A stretch of 64,000 nt of DNA, from NCBI RefSeq assembly GCF_001638985.1, contig NW_017265135.1, positions 735,223-799,222 on the forward strand, in the 5' to 3' direction. Below the pieces are notes generated by a model. The model did not search any database and was not told where the DNA came from. It saw nothing but the letters and a program-made list of their open reading frames with translations. The stretch comes from Phycomyces blakesleeanus NRRL 1555(-). Taxonomy: Eukaryota > Mucoromycota > Mucoromycetes > Mucorales > Phycomycetaceae. Shown piece after piece: positions 33,363 to 48,456 of the stretch. Both the position numbers and the translations under genes were made by a program. Each line of letters starts with the position of its first letter. Positions within the stretch are counted from its first letter, which is position 1.

Positions 33363-35659
33363 ATGATCACCCCAAAAGCTACACCAGTTGTCAAATCTAC
33401 CTCTGTTACCGTCCACAACGACGATCCTCATCCAACTCCCACTGCACACGCCACTCTTGTTCTCACCCAACTCACCCACGCACCACCTCCAACCGCACCA
33501 CAGCCAACACGTTCGTGGTCTCTCCAAAGCCATTCTTCACTTCTCCAACGTCTAGCTCACCCCACACCAAAGGCTATTGCAGCCTCTTTACCCACAAGTG
33601 TTTTAGTGAGTGGAAATATGTCTATACATGATGAGCCCCTTGCCGAAACACCCTCTGTAGTTGACCTCCTCAATCGCCAGAGTGAGCAAGAAAAGAACCG
33701 AGCGTCATCCCTGAATATTCCGTCCACAGTCAAAACAGGTGTCAAAGATAGCAAGGAGGGCTCTAATTCACCCGTTCTAAAACCTAGCCAGACACTTCCT
33801 ATACCAATTCACCCCAATAGCCCAGTAGAAAGCGTTAAAAAGGCAACAAGTATAAAGACTTCAAGTATAAAAGACATTGACACCGTTACAATCACATCCG
33901 TTCGGTCTAGGACCTGGTCCTGGTTCGGACTCTCCGAATCCGTCGAATCCGATCTGCCGTCCCTTTCACAAAAGCGGTCGTCGGCATCCCTTGCCTCAAG
34001 CATAAAGAGCAGTACAAAGCCCAAGAAGAAGAATATTGTTTTGCCATCGTTCCAGTCCCAGTTTCTACCTATTCCAGAGGTGCCACCACCACCACCACCT
34101 TCATTATTTCACACCACATTGGATGCTTTCCAGTCATTTTTTAGTCCCAAGATCACAGAAAACATTGATCCAAAGGGGTGGAGACGACGAGTTCATGCAA
34201 GATTTTCGCAGTTTATGTCCGAGCTCAAAGCAGACCCAACTGGAGTCATTGACAAAAAAGTAGTTGTTATTGGTGTTCACGGCTGGTTTCCCATGAAGGT
34301 AACTAATATATTCAAAGAAAGAACAAAGAAATTCAATAAAGCAGCAGCAGCAGCAACAGAATCAGAGAATTGTTTTTTTTGGGTAGACATTTATTTATTG
34401 TGCCCTAAAGTACAACGTATATTTCTTCTTCTTCTTTATTAAAAAAATGGTAGTTGGTGCGTAGTATGGTTGGAGAACCTACAGGGACATCAACAAGGTT
34501 TTGCGAACAGATGTCCACGGCAGCCAAACTATACTTTCAGGCTGAGCACAATGTGCAACTGCCGGACAGTGCAATCACTTGTGTGCCATTAGAAGGAGAA
34601 GGCAAAGTTGAAGACCGAGTCAATAAGCTGTATAGTAGTCTACTGGCAAATTCAGTCTGGCTTGACGCTGTCTCATCTGCGGATGTGATCCTGTGGGCCA
34701 CACACTCACAAGGCACGCCCGTCTCGGTCATGCTTCTTCAAAGATTACTCGAGCGTGGACACGTTCATGTTCATCGTCAGTCCGTGTGCTTATTGGCTAT
34801 GGCAGGTATAAGTCACGGGCCATTCCCGGCCCTCAAAGGGAGTCTTATTGTCAAAGTAATTATGAGGCATTTGTGGTCATACTCTTCATTTGCTGACTAT
34901 TTTTTTTTATTTTGTTTTGGTTTTTTGGCTTAGTACTTTGAGGCTGATCCAGCAAGAGAACTTTTTGAATTTATGGATTCGAACAGTAGTATATCCCAAA
35001 AATTTAGAGAGGCACAAAAACACGTATTGAAAAGTGGGATTAAGATGGTGCTGGTGGGATCAATGCAAGATCAGGTCGTACCCCTTTATTCAGCCATCAT
35101 GTCAGCCACTACTCATCCAAACATTCTCCGATCTGTATACATCGATGGACATATATATTCTGACGATGACTTCATTATCCACCTAGTTAGTTTTGCACTT
35201 AAACTGCGTAACGCCGGTCTTTCTGACCATGGATTATTGACCCATGTGAGTGAGGTCCTGGCTGGAAACATATATGCTCTAGAAGGAGGTCATTCTACAA
35301 TTTATGAAGAGATCGATGTTTATACTATGTCTCTCCGGTACCTGTTTGAGACCAAACCATTTGGCAAGTTATCACTTGCTCGACCAAAGACAATTACTGC
35401 TGATTGTAGTTGTGATGATACCCTCGATTTACTTGAACAGGACCCCAAACTCGACCCATTTCAAGCCAAAATGCAATGGAACCCATTCTATTTACCTTGG
35501 GCTATGCGTGGTATTTGCGACGACGCCCGGATCACAAGTGACCCTGAATTGCACCAAGAGTTACTTAATCTAGGTCAGTCTCTTGCTAAATGGAATCCTC
35601 CTAGTAGTAAGATGCGCGAGGTCAAGTATCGCCTAGAACCATTGCAATCTTTTATTTAG
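33363..35659 (+). CDS. alpha/beta-hydrolase-fold protein of the fungal YML020W family
   Basis: Exons 33363-34298, 34454-34855 and 34934-35659 give 687 residues (yeast YML020W is about 664). The first about 230 residues are Ser/Thr/Pro-rich and probably disordered. Then follow GWRRRVHARFSQFMSEL, VVVIGVHGWFPMK, LVRSMVGEPTGTSTRFCEQM, a nucleophile-elbow-like WATHSQGTPVS, and later MVLVGSMQDQVVPLYSA, which fits the region of a catalytic Asp. HVSEVLAGNIYALEGGHSTIYEE and FYLPWAMRGICDD complete the conserved C-terminal part. The fold and THSQG Ser suggest a lipase or esterase, but no activity or location is established for the family as far as I know. My match to YML020W rests on remembered family features, so the name is moderately sure and the fold more so. 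Confidence 0.75.
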
Positions 35660-37395
35660 ACTTTCTTATTTTTCACTTTCCATTACTTTTAATAACTTAC
35701 CTTAGTTTCTTTCTTTTCTTATATTACTTTCTTTTGTGGTCTGTTGGCAGGCATAATTGTATAGGAGTTCAATATCTGTTTTGGTTTGGACTTGTCCTTC
35801 CATAGATTATATATATAAAAAAAAAGGACATGACGACCATTACAACATACACAAACGTATATATTATATTACATTATATTATAGCCTCAGCTTTTACAAA
35901 GGCTGTTGTTCAACCATGCTTTCCTTTTATTAATATTTTAATTATTTTTAAATATTTTTTTCCCTTTCATTATTATAAAGATATATGGATACCAAATTAC
36001 AATCATGCATTCATGGTTGACCTTGATTTCTCCTTACAGCAACGCTTTATTTCAATCTTTTGTCTTTTGTCTCTCATCAGTATTTTAATATTAACAATAA
36101 AGATCGCCTTTTCTTTCCTTTCCTTTACATTAGTTATCATTAAATATTTTTCTGAGTTTCACTTCAAGGCTTATTCTGTATATTATTTCCTTTGCATGTC
36201 ACAGACTCCTTGTTTCCTAAACACTTTTGATTATTAAGGGTGTTACTGATTTACATCTCTCCAGTTAAAACCTAATTTATCCAAAGTACCACTAGGATAA
36301 CTTTTGTTGTTTTGTTTTGTTTTGCAACATGTATTGGAGAATACTATCATTACTTTTAAGTACCATTATCATTATTAGCTCAAGTACTTACAAACCATCT
36401 CAAATGAACTTCAATATACTCGAAACATCAGCTCTATTACATTCTAATTATATTAATTTCTTGGATGAACTGAGGGAACTCAATAAATCTTGAGCCCTTC
36501 TTCTTTGATTTATTGATTCTCTTATCGACTTGGATTAATTCGTCGATAAAGAAGAGAGGAAACGAAGCACACTATGATAAAGCTAATAGCCATTCGTTTT
36601 ACGTAGACATTGTAATAACATGAGTATGATCTGTATTACATATATAACCTTGATTTCAGAACCTATCAGGCCTATTGAAATATGACTTTTATAAAACAAA
36701 CAGTTCAATTATGATCTTAGACATTTGGCAGGTATTTTTTTTTGTATTTGTGTTTGTGACCACACACCACAGCAGCTTTACCATTACACTTATGTTTCTG
36801 CGGAATAAATTGTTTGCACGACATTCATTGATAAGGCTCTAATCGAGTAGCTGATTACTGCGGTTACTGAGTAAATATAACTCTCCAGTACTCAACAAAG
36901 CAATTGTAATATGTTTAAGCTTCTTATCTTTTTTAAAATTCAGTCAAGGCTAAAAACATTGGCAATATGTAAAATAAATCCTGATAACGTAACGGAGTCC
37001 CATAGTCCGTTCAAATGTGTATATATCTGCCAATCTTTTATTCGCATAAAGTCTTTTTAAAACAGCCGCAGCAGTCATTTTGACTTTTTCTTTATATTTA
37101 AAGCAATAGCTATATAGACACGTTTGTAGTTGAATAAAGCAAGAAAGTAAGAGTATCTACAGCCACTAAGCTAGTTATATAGAATGTACAATTATATTGT
37201 TTGCTACTTGTTAGCTATCCGTACTTCTTCTTCCAATAGTAAAGAAGTTAGCTTTTTTATAGAGTAAAAAAAAAAGACAATTTGAAGTCCCAAAATAGAA
37301 ATTTTAAAAAAAAATGTTTTATAGAAAAATATAAAGTAAACCCAACTTTTAAAGTAACGGTTTTTTTTAGATCTCACAATTTCCTCATTCCAAAC
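35660..37395. other. intergenic, about 1.7 kb
   Basis: A 135-codon frame at 35830-36237 is rich in Phe/Ile/Tyr and mirrors local AT content; I do not accept it. TTTTTTTAG at about 37362-37370 just before the Prp43 ATG may be the acceptor of a leader intron. Confidence 0.45.
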
Positions 37396-40028
<2,633 letters not shown>

Positions 40029-40722
40029 ACGCACAAACGCACAAATACACAAATACAAACGTACAAGTACAAATGCATGTACGCATACCAACCAAGACAA
40101 TCTGGGACTTGTAATATAATATCAATTATATTGATAAAAAGAACAGGCTTCTTGCACGTATCTGTCTATGCTTTGTATAGCAAGTTGTTGCCGGTAAAGA
40201 AATCTGATCTGGCAAAGTTTGGGCCACGCTCAAAAAAAAGTTAACTGTATGCAATTCGATAGTATTATATGGAATTATTAAATAAAGCTTTACACTATAT
40301 GATGAGTTATATAACTTGGGTACAAATATATGTCTTTGTTGATTTGAGAATAAAATGGCATCAACCCAATTTCTAGTCAATAGGGTAGTGCATTAGATAG
40401 ACTCTTCTGTCTTTTGTTTTTCTTTACGAAGCTAAAGTACAATATTCTGTATCAGAATTAAATAGAATGCACGGATCATTTTGAATTTTAAGCAATAATA
40501 AAGAAGACAATCTTTTATAATTAATTGGTCCCAAAATCACTAGGTTTGACTTGGATTGAACTATATATAGTCTTTAAAGAACCAATGGCAACATTAACAT
40601 ATTTCCCAACAGGACTTGGACAAGAAACTGTCGACAGGCTTTTTATATTCAAGTATATATATATATGTGTGTGTGTGTGTGTACATAATCATATATACTC
40701 AATATTTCCTATCAATATTGTC
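40029..40722. other. intergenic
   Basis: It has (CACAAA)-like and (GT)n tracts (40660-40682). Only the upstream extension of the next gene's frame (from 40525) is open, and it runs through a (TATA) and (GT)n tract, so I count it as leader. Confidence 0.5.
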
Positions 40723-41771
40723 ATGTTTTCGAATTTAATGATAGGAATCAAACCAATAAAAAAAAGACTATGTGCTCCTTACACTTTGGCAACATTCATA
40801 AGTGTGGTTGTGAGTATTCTCCAACTTTGTTAAATGCTTTTTAAATTGATAATAGCTCTTTACTCTTTCACTATTACTTTTTTGATACAAGATGATCACT
40901 AAGTTTGCATTGGTATCAAGTGTCCTATTTATCGTTTATAAATGTATTTTTCACGAAAACGGTGACAAAATTCTTAAATGTAATAACTACACTTTTTTTA
41001 ATGATAATTATCTGACTATAATACTCTGTTGTTGTTGTTGTTTTTTAGGGATTGAAGTAACGGCAGCCTATCTACAACATTCTAGTATGGGTCCACCTAT
41101 TACTCTATTCGCATTTACTGTATTATCTGTTTTTCCTATTGCAAGTTTTACTATGTTGACAATAATAGCTGGGTCCATGTATGGATTCTACCGAGGTGCA
41201 CTCTTTGCAATTTCTGGATCATTCTTGGGTTCTGTTGTTTGTTTTTGGTAAATCATCATAAGAGCTTCCTTGCGTACGAAATATTAATTCTTAAAAGATA
41301 TCAGCTTGGCCCGCAAGATAAATATTGAGAAAAGATTAAAGCTATCCAGTAAAAACCAGCAAATATATAGTAACCTTCAAGATATTATCGATAAAAGTGG
41401 TCTTTTGGTAAGTTAAGTTCTCCCCTAACAATGTCGGCTATGAGTTGATCCTAACGATACTTCTAATTGTCACTTAGATGTCTCTTATGATACGATGGAG
41501 TTTTCTTCCATGCTCAGTATCCAATATTTTGCTATCAAAGGCTTCAAATACTGCATTCGGTTCCTATTCTCTTGCCGCTATTATAGGATCTTTAAAAGTA
41601 CTACCCAAAGTATGGCTGGGATCCCATTTGACAACTCTTGTAAAACCTTTGGCTCCAGCCCAAAGTCATATCATGCAGTATGCAATGGGGTCAAGCGTCA
41701 TTGTCTCCATATTTGTGGGCCTATGGGTTTTCCATCAGGCTCGTAATCCTAAATATGCCAAAACTCAATAA
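40723..41771 (+). CDS. VTT-domain membrane protein, Tvp38/TMEM64 (DedA) type
   Basis: Exons 40723-40809, 40892-40979, 41049-41247, 41305-41407 and 41478-41771 give 256 residues. A hydrophobic N-terminal part is followed by ITLFAFTVLSVFPIASFTML and TIIAGSMYGFYRGALFAISG, matching the VTT (SNARE-associated Golgi) domain with its re-entrant glycine-rich segment. Then come RWSFLPCSVSNILLSKA (the family has R-x-x-P-x-x-x-x-N here) and GSYSLAAIIGSLKVLPKVWL. Fungal Tvp38 is a multipass protein of the late Golgi; related VTT proteins are lipid scramblases, so a role in Golgi or ER lipid and vesicle handling is likely. It lies 178 bases upstream of the next gene on the same strand. Exon 1 is the least certain part because translation could start at 40892. 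Confidence 0.8.
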
Positions 41772-41949
41772 TATTATATTTATATGTATTAGGGTCATCG
41801 TTAAATAAAGATTGAATGGGATATATATAAAAAAAAGACTTTGTAATCATTCTTATCTGATTGGTTTGTTTGTCGGTTCAGTCACCTAAAAGAGCGCGTT
41901 CATATACTTTAGTTTTATAAAAACACATACTCTTTTCTCTCTATCTTTT

Positions 41950-43189
41950 ATGATGTCACTCAAGGAAATCTCGCGCAACAAGGCTTTTGGTGGACAAGTC
42001 ATCAAGTATGAGCATCATTCTAATGAACTTGATTGCGACATCAAGTTCAATGTCTACCTTCCCAAAGAGGCCGATAGTGCACCCGTCCCAGCTATTTATT
42101 TCCTATCTGGTCTGACATGCAATGAAGACAATTTTATCCAAAAGAGTGGCGCATTAGTAGAGGCAGCTAAGCATGGCATTGCTCTTATTGCCCCCGATAC
42201 TTCTCCTCGTATGAAAAATTGAATTGGGGTGATGAGTAGATTCTTATATTCTTTACAGGTGGTGTATCTATCCAAGGTGATAGTGATTCGTGGGACTTTG
42301 GCACTGGTAAATGCAAGACAACAACAACAGCAACAACAGAAGAGGGATATAATATAACTAACTCAAATAAAAGGTGCTGGGTTCTATGTTGATGCCACTG
42401 AGCCTTCCTGGGCAAAGCATTATCGAATGTATTCGTATGTAGTACATGAGCTCCCTGCTCTTATCAATAAGAGTCTTCCAATTGTAAGAATATCTTTTTT
42501 CTGGCTGGCACATAATACTTATTCTACTTTTACAGGATGGCTCCAAAGTATCGATCATGGGACATTCAATGGTAACTAAAAAAGAATACATATTCTAACT
42601 AGGCTCAGTATGTGTGGTAGACTTACGGTTAATTGTTATATAGGGTGGACATGGTGCATTGACTATCTTCTTGAAGAACTCTGCTAACTACCAGGTAATT
42701 TGAAAACCAAAAAAAAATAAGATGCGGTGTATTATGCAATGTTAACTTCGCCATCGCGTCTTGTAGTCTGTCTCGGCATTTTCCCCAATTGCAAACCCCA
42801 TAAACTGTCAGTGGGGTCAAAAGGCATTCACTGGTTACCTAGGAAAAAACCAGGAAACCTGGAAGGAGTATGACACCGTTGAATTATTAAAGAAGTTTAA
42901 CGGAAAGGTGAACGCATTAGTAGATGTGGTAAGTCAACGTAAAAAAAATACACCAAACGTATATGTATGTATCTATGTATACTAATATGTAAACTGTTTG
43001 TAGGGAACGAGTGATAACTTCCTGGAGAATCAGCTTAATATCGATACTTTGAAGGATACTGTTGGATCCCTTGGAAAGAGTAGTGAATGGACTATCAGAT
43101 ATCAGCCAGGTTATGACCACAGCTACTTCTTCATCTCAACCTTTATTGCAGATCATATTATTCATCATGCAAAAGCGCTCAAGCAATAG
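41950..43189 (+). CDS. S-formylglutathione hydrolase (esterase D)
   Basis: Seven exons (41950-42208, 42259-42306, 42374-42483, 42536-42571, 42644-42694, 42767-42928, 43004-43189) give 283 residues, the family's normal length. The catalytic Ser is in GHSMGGHGAL, which is split by an intron after GHSM. The Asp is in [13 protein letters not shown] and the His in GYDHSYFFI. Other marks are [14 protein letters not shown] (oxyanion region), [40 protein letters not shown] and [15 protein letters not shown]. The cytosolic enzyme hydrolyses S-formylglutathione to formate and glutathione, the step after formaldehyde dehydrogenase in formaldehyde detoxification. The dehydrogenase gene is not in this window. 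Either Met1 (41950) or Met2 (41953) could start it. Confidence 0.97.
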
Positions 43190-43435
43190 ATCTCCCTTCC
43201 CTCTTTTTTTTATAAAGAAAAAACTTTATTTGAGATATATAATCATATTGCTTAATAAATGTGTTGTTTTATGACTGTAAAGAATTAGGAAGGAGCTATA
43301 TTAATGTCAAAGATCATTTTGTACCTCTTTGGAGGGTGTGAAGGGGAGGGTTCAGCTTGAGAATTTTAGACAAGCCACATATCCTAATTTGCATGACTTT
43401 GCCTTTAGTCTAATATTCTCATTATTTATCTTCTA

Positions 43436-44022
43436 ATGGGGAAACAAGAAGCAAAACAGCGCATTGACACACATGCGAATGAGATCCTCAAGACTCAGAT
43501 TGATGCCTCTATTGGAATCGCTCGTTCTGTAGTTCATTCCTGGTTGCCTGCACCTAAAGAAGGAGAAAAGCTAGAAGACGATGATGATTCATTCACACTT
43601 TATACAACAGGTAGACCTGACAGGTAACAGTACAAACGCTGTAAGGCTGTTTTTTCTTTTCTTTGTATATATATACTAACAATCGAACAACAAGACTCGG
43701 GTTAGGTGCAAAATTCTTGTCTCATGCAGATGCTATGCGACACACGCCAACTCCAACCACAGGCTCTAAAGAAGAAATTCAATTGAGAAATAAGATATTG
43801 AACCAGAACCGACGTTCGGGTGCTAAAGATCAATATGCCAAGAGAAAAGAAGAGAGTGAAGATGAAGAAGAATCGAGAACACAGAGACCAGCACCCAAGA
43901 AGGCAAAGAAGGCACAAGCAGCGGTAGAAGCCAAGCCTGGTCCAACAAAAAAGATTGGCCAACAAGGAGACTTCTTGTCAATGTACCTCTCAGAGCGCAG
44001 TAAAAAGAAGAAGAAGAGTTAA
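43436..44022 (+). CDS. small nuclear-type basic protein, DUF3245-like
   Basis: Exons 43436-43623 and 43695-44022 give 171 residues. The N-terminal half holds QIDASIGIARSVVHSWLPAP and the middle GRPDRLGLGAKFLSHADAMR. I remember this layout from the fungal DUF3245 family of short, uncharacterised proteins. The C-terminal half is highly charged (KRKEESEDEEESRTQ, PKKAKKAQ) with nuclear-localisation-like Lys clusters and ends GDFLSMYLSERSKKKKKS. A nucleolar or nuclear role is plausible, but no function is known to me. It starts 247 bases after the previous stop with its own short promoter. The gene call is firm because both exons join in frame; the family name is tentative. Confidence 0.72.
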
Positions 44023-44559
44023 AGATGTGTGTTTGTGTTTTTAATTTTAATTTTAAAAAGAAATGTAAAGAAATTATTTTGATTGTATTTGTCCAATTTT
44101 CTACTATAATACTATATTTAATATATATATATATATGACATTGATTGTCTTTATTATAGAAAACGATTGCTTCTCAAGACATGTTCTTCCAAGCTATCGA
44201 TACAATACTTATTGATCTTTTGTGGGGGACATTCTTAATCATATGTAGATAAGTTATCATATATTGACAGTGATTATAATAAACTGATATGAATAAGTAT
44301 AAATAAGAAAATAACAAAACATACTAAATATAAAAGTATAACTGTCCTAACAGAGTACGCTGGAGAACACACTTCAAATTTTGCCTTTCAAAATTTTAAA
44401 AATGTTCTTTGTTACCCTCTTACTCACTCTTACTCGCTCTCACTCTCACTAATCATTTCATCAAAACATAAAAAGTGAAAAGTCACTTCAATCGCCTCCT
44501 TTAATTCACTCTCAAACTCAAGTCATAATGTTCACCCATTGTTCTTTATTTAAAAGGTG
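44023..44559. other. intergenic
   Basis: AT-rich, with (TA)n at 44124-44137 and CTCACTCTTACT-type repeats at 44420-44450. Nothing coding is seen. Confidence 0.5.
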
Positions 44560-45654
44560 CTAGTTTAATGGTGTCCATAGGTTCTACCTGTATCCTTTCA
44601 TTGTGCTCCACTTGTAATCTATTGATACATTCGAATTGTGTATCCAATTGCATCATTAAGTATGCTAATAGATTAATTACCGGAAGCTATTTGATCCTTT
44701 CGTTATCTTTAATGGGTTGCAGCCGTCATGACTTCCTTGTACTTGTATTTCAAGTCGTCGCCCAGATACATTTCATAAAGAATCACCGTGTTTTTCATTA
44801 AATTCCAAACGTTTTAATTCGCTGATAGCTGGCAATACTGGTGTTGAAGTTGGCTTGAGCATCACGTTTCAGAATGCACATCAAACTGTGAACAATCTTG
44901 TGACATCGCAGGCATGTTTTTGATCATTGGCTGCATGCCCGCCTGATACTTCCAGAATAAGACGTTCATTGCCGTTCTTGTCAAATCCAAACCCATTCAC
45001 AAAACGCAAAGCCATTTCGTCTATTTGACCAATATTAATCATTACGCGCGCTTGATATGTCTGCTGCTGCAGTTGTGATTTGCACCAATTAAGACAGAGC
45101 CTGTTTGTCTGATTGCCAAGTGATTTGAAAATTAGGACAGCATGGTTGATTAGGAATATTCGTTCGCTGACCTCACAGAATGAGGCCGTCTGGGGTTTGG
45201 TGCAAGTATTCACAAAATCTGTTAAGATTAACCGAATAGTTTAGATGAGATTTATCTCCAAGGCTGATGTTGTACCGCTGATTGGATACGTCCAAAGCCA
45301 TGATGGCAAGCATTCTAAGCGTTGCTCAATTGAATCAATCGATAGGGAGTGGACGATGGGAAATTGTTTTAATGCGGATAGGGTGGCGTGCTCAATCTTG
45401 TCGTTTTGGAGTTCCTCCAAAAGATCTTGTGATAATATTGGGTTGCATATGGTGATGATGGTAATTGAGGTATTCGGGATTGATTTATGGGTTAGTATCT
45501 CAATAGTGGGAAAAGTAGATACTGTAAAAGTGTTGTTTATTAAGGAGACAGGATAGTATTGTTTATATCTGTTATTATTAAAATCCCTGTTGTGTGATGG
45601 TTGGTTTATAATGTATGAGTATGTAGTGTACGTGTGCCTGGTGTGTAAGAGCAT
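44560..45654 (-). pseudogene. decayed copy of a mucoromycete multigene-family protein
   Basis: On the minus strand 255 codons run from 45654 to 44881 in one frame, interrupted once by TAA at 45241-45243 (ALEINLI-stop-TIRLILTDFV). The lower half has VMINIGQIDEMALRFVNGFG and NGNERLILEVSGGHAANDQKHACD. Beyond the stop at 44881 homology seems to go on in shifted frames (MCILKRDAQANFNTSIASYQ; VILYEMYLGDDLKYKYKEVM) to about 44560. The block around LEVSGG resembles large families of unannotated proteins I recall from Mucor and Rhizopus genomes; their function is unknown. Nonsense and frameshifts make this a pseudogene. Short frames on the plus strand here are shadows. Confidence 0.55.
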
Positions 45655-46862
45655 CTGTAGCGATTACGTTGTTGAAAACATTATATATAATGTAGTTTGA
45701 CCACATCGGAGATTGAATACCAGTTAAAGACAGATTGCCAAATTGTGGTCACATTATAAAGGAACAATTTAGCTTTTTGACTATCTAAAGTTGCCAGTTC
45801 TTCAATAATGGTTTTATTTATATTCTTTTTTTTTAAAACTTATCTTGTTGAACATTCGCTCTCTATAGATTCATTAAAATATGAATTTAATAATTTCAAT
45901 ATTTTCAGATAAATAGTGAGCATAATTTGTGAAAATTTCTTTGCTCATTTCTATAGGCCATTGTTCGTTTTAACAAAGGATGTGAGAGGGAAGACAACAA
46001 TTCGAAAAGAATATATCGATTTATAATCTAACATTACATGTAAGGTTTCTGACCTTAAAAATTGACTCCATTAGATAGTAGATAGTGTCATTAAAAGTTC
46101 TAATCTATTGCTCCCAAAAAAAGAAATAAGGACAAATCATGTCTCTTATAATTTTCCTGGAATTTTCTGTTCATTTTTCCTCCATTATGCATTGAATAAA
46201 TAGGCTGTATCTCCATAAAAGCTATTCAAAGAAGCTATAAATTATACACAGAATAGAGAACACATACATACATGTATTTTCTATGAGCTTTATCTTATTC
46301 AATAAGAAAAAATAGCATAACTCTTGCGAGTTGAAAGTTGGATAAATTTTCCAAATTTTGAGAAAATCATGGTTCTGAAAAAGTCAACTTTGGGTCTGTT
46401 TCAGCTGTCAATTGTCAAATATAGCAGCTTGTAAATTTCATCTTTCTAGCAAGTTCAGAACATTTAACGACACTATCTAATATATATCAAGACTCTAGAT
46501 TCTCGAGAGAGCTGATTTCGGACCTCTCTATAGACGAATGTTTTTTATTCGCTCAAGATTCTTGGCTTCGAATGTGATGCATACGAATTCCTTTCATAAT
46601 CACATGGGCAATATGTATCTCTACTACATATGTTTAAGTTCGTCTCGACTCTTTGATAGACTCAGGTAAGGACAGTAGATTTCTTTGGTTGCACCAAGAT
46701 GTACAAAATACATGTAGATTATATATTTGTGCATGTAATTTCAAGCTTCTTCACAAAGACCACATGTGTTTTGTGATAACCATATTTTTGTATATAGAGT
46801 TTTAATTGATAAAATAAAAAAGAAGAAAAGGATTTATGTACATAATATATATATATATATAT
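45655..46862. other. intergenic, 1.2 kb
   Basis: AT-rich, without open frames of interest; (TA)n at 46845-46862 at the 3' end of the next gene. Confidence 0.5.
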
Positions 46863-48228
46863 TTAATTCGCAGGGACAAGTTGACTTGTTTGACTTTTGA
46901 CTGGGACCAAATCATTTTCTGGTGTTGGTGTGCACGATTCGTTTTTCTTTTTGGCCTCCTTTTCCTCCTGCTCTTGACGTTCCCTCTCTGCTCTTTCAAG
47001 CCTTTTGACCGTTTCTATTGTCGCTCTTCTGCATGCTTCTTTTCTTGACTTCTTGAGCTCTTTCTTGGCCCGCTTCTTTTTTTCCTTTCTTCTTTCTTCC
47101 TTATGGGCCTCCAAGAGTAGATCAAGATCATCTGGGAAAGTCACGGATTTTCTTCTCTTGCTATCGTCTGATGAACTGGTGAGAACCTTCTCAAGTTCAG
47201 AAGGATCGATCTCTATTGATTCGTTGCGAACAGTATTGCGGATAGTCTCTGCGTCAAGTCCTAGCTCCTCACGTGAAACAACAGGAATTTGAGGTTTCCT
47301 GTTGTAGTAGTCGAATCCATATTGGGCACGTAAACTAGTCATGTCAAATGGATGGACACTTTGCCCAAAGCTCTGATACCTATATTCTTCTTGTTCTCTC
47401 TCTTGCTCTTCTCTTTCCTTTTTCTCTCTTTTCTTCTCCTTTTTCCTCTCCTTTTTCTCCCTTCTCTCTTGTTCTCTTTTCTCTTTAGCTTCTGGGTCTT
47501 GATCTTGATTAACCAATTACAATCATTGTCATGACAATTAATAAATCAATCAATTAAATAAGATGTATATTAACAAAGCCATATACAAGAGAATATCATG
47601 CTTACTTTCTTTCCAGTTGGGATCAACGCTAGTTCTCAATATGTCACGTACAATTGGAAGAAGTTCAATAGTCTAAAAACAAAACAAAATAGAATATTAA
47701 TATTAATAGATTTCTATTTCCGTTGATTATTAGACTACTTTACCTCCCAGCTGTGATCGGAAAGGGCTCTCAGATCTCTTGTCTACGGAAATAGTAATAT
47801 TAATCATTATAATTCAATACAAGAAAAAAAATATATTATATACATAATTGATCTACTATCACTAGTAATTCTATATATTTTATTTTATTTTTTTGGTTGA
47901 CATACATAAAAGAGTCGATGCTTGTGAAGGATTTCAAGGTCATTGGCAATTTGCTCTTCTGACCATTCATGTTTTTTTCCAATTTCTTTCAGTAATGAGG
48001 AGACTTTCTAAAAATGGAAATAAGTACTTATGACTGAATGTAGTTGTGGAATTAACTCACCATTAAGTTGTCGTAATGAACTGGAGTTGGCTCTGAATTA
48101 CAAAGTTCATTAGTTTAGGGATCTAAGGAAACTAAGCAAAGAAAAAGGTACTCACCAGGAAAGGTAATGGAAGGAGCTATGACCATTTTCCAGCCTTTGA
48201 CTGGCATTAAATCCTCGTGGGTAAACAT
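46863..48228 (-). CDS. 317-residue charged helical protein, function unknown
   Basis: Exons 48156-48228, 48061-48092, 47906-48007, 47744-47782, 47606-47672 and 46863-47503 join without frame breaks. The N-terminal about 105 residues are compact and helical: MPVKGWKMVIAPSITFP, HEWSEEQIANDLEILHKHRL and RALSDHSWETIELLPIVRDIL. The last block is SAM- or death-fold-like in pattern, but that is only an impression. Residues about 107-150 are a long Glu/Lys/Arg run, probably a single alpha-helix or coiled coil. Then comes SFGQSVHPFDMTSLRAQYGFDYYN, which may be a conserved binding motif, SSDDSKRRKSVTFPDD with possible phosphosites, and another charged coil. I recognise no family. Neighbours give no clue. 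The splice structure makes a real gene very likely. Confidence 0.7.
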
Positions 48229-48412
48229 TCTTTGTATTATTTGTTTTTGGAAGGAATAATAAGGATTAGAAGAAAAGAAAAAAAAATTGTGGGATGTTCT
48301 GAGATTGAAAGCTTACAGTAATGAAGTAGATCAAGAGTTTCGTTTAGTGTGTAGTTTGATAGCGAATTGAGCAAAGGTCAATGTGTTATATATTTATATA
48401 TGTGTGTGCGTG

Positions 48413-48456
<44 letters not shown>

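Noticed and set aside
35830..36237. 135-codon plus-strand frame
   Set aside because: Phe/Ile/Tyr-rich in step with local AT content, no motif, no introns, no homologue that I recognise.
37282..37395. N-terminal extension of Prp43 from ATG 37282
   Set aside because: The 38 extra residues look like translated AT-rich leader, and a likely leader-intron acceptor lies between them and ATG 37396.
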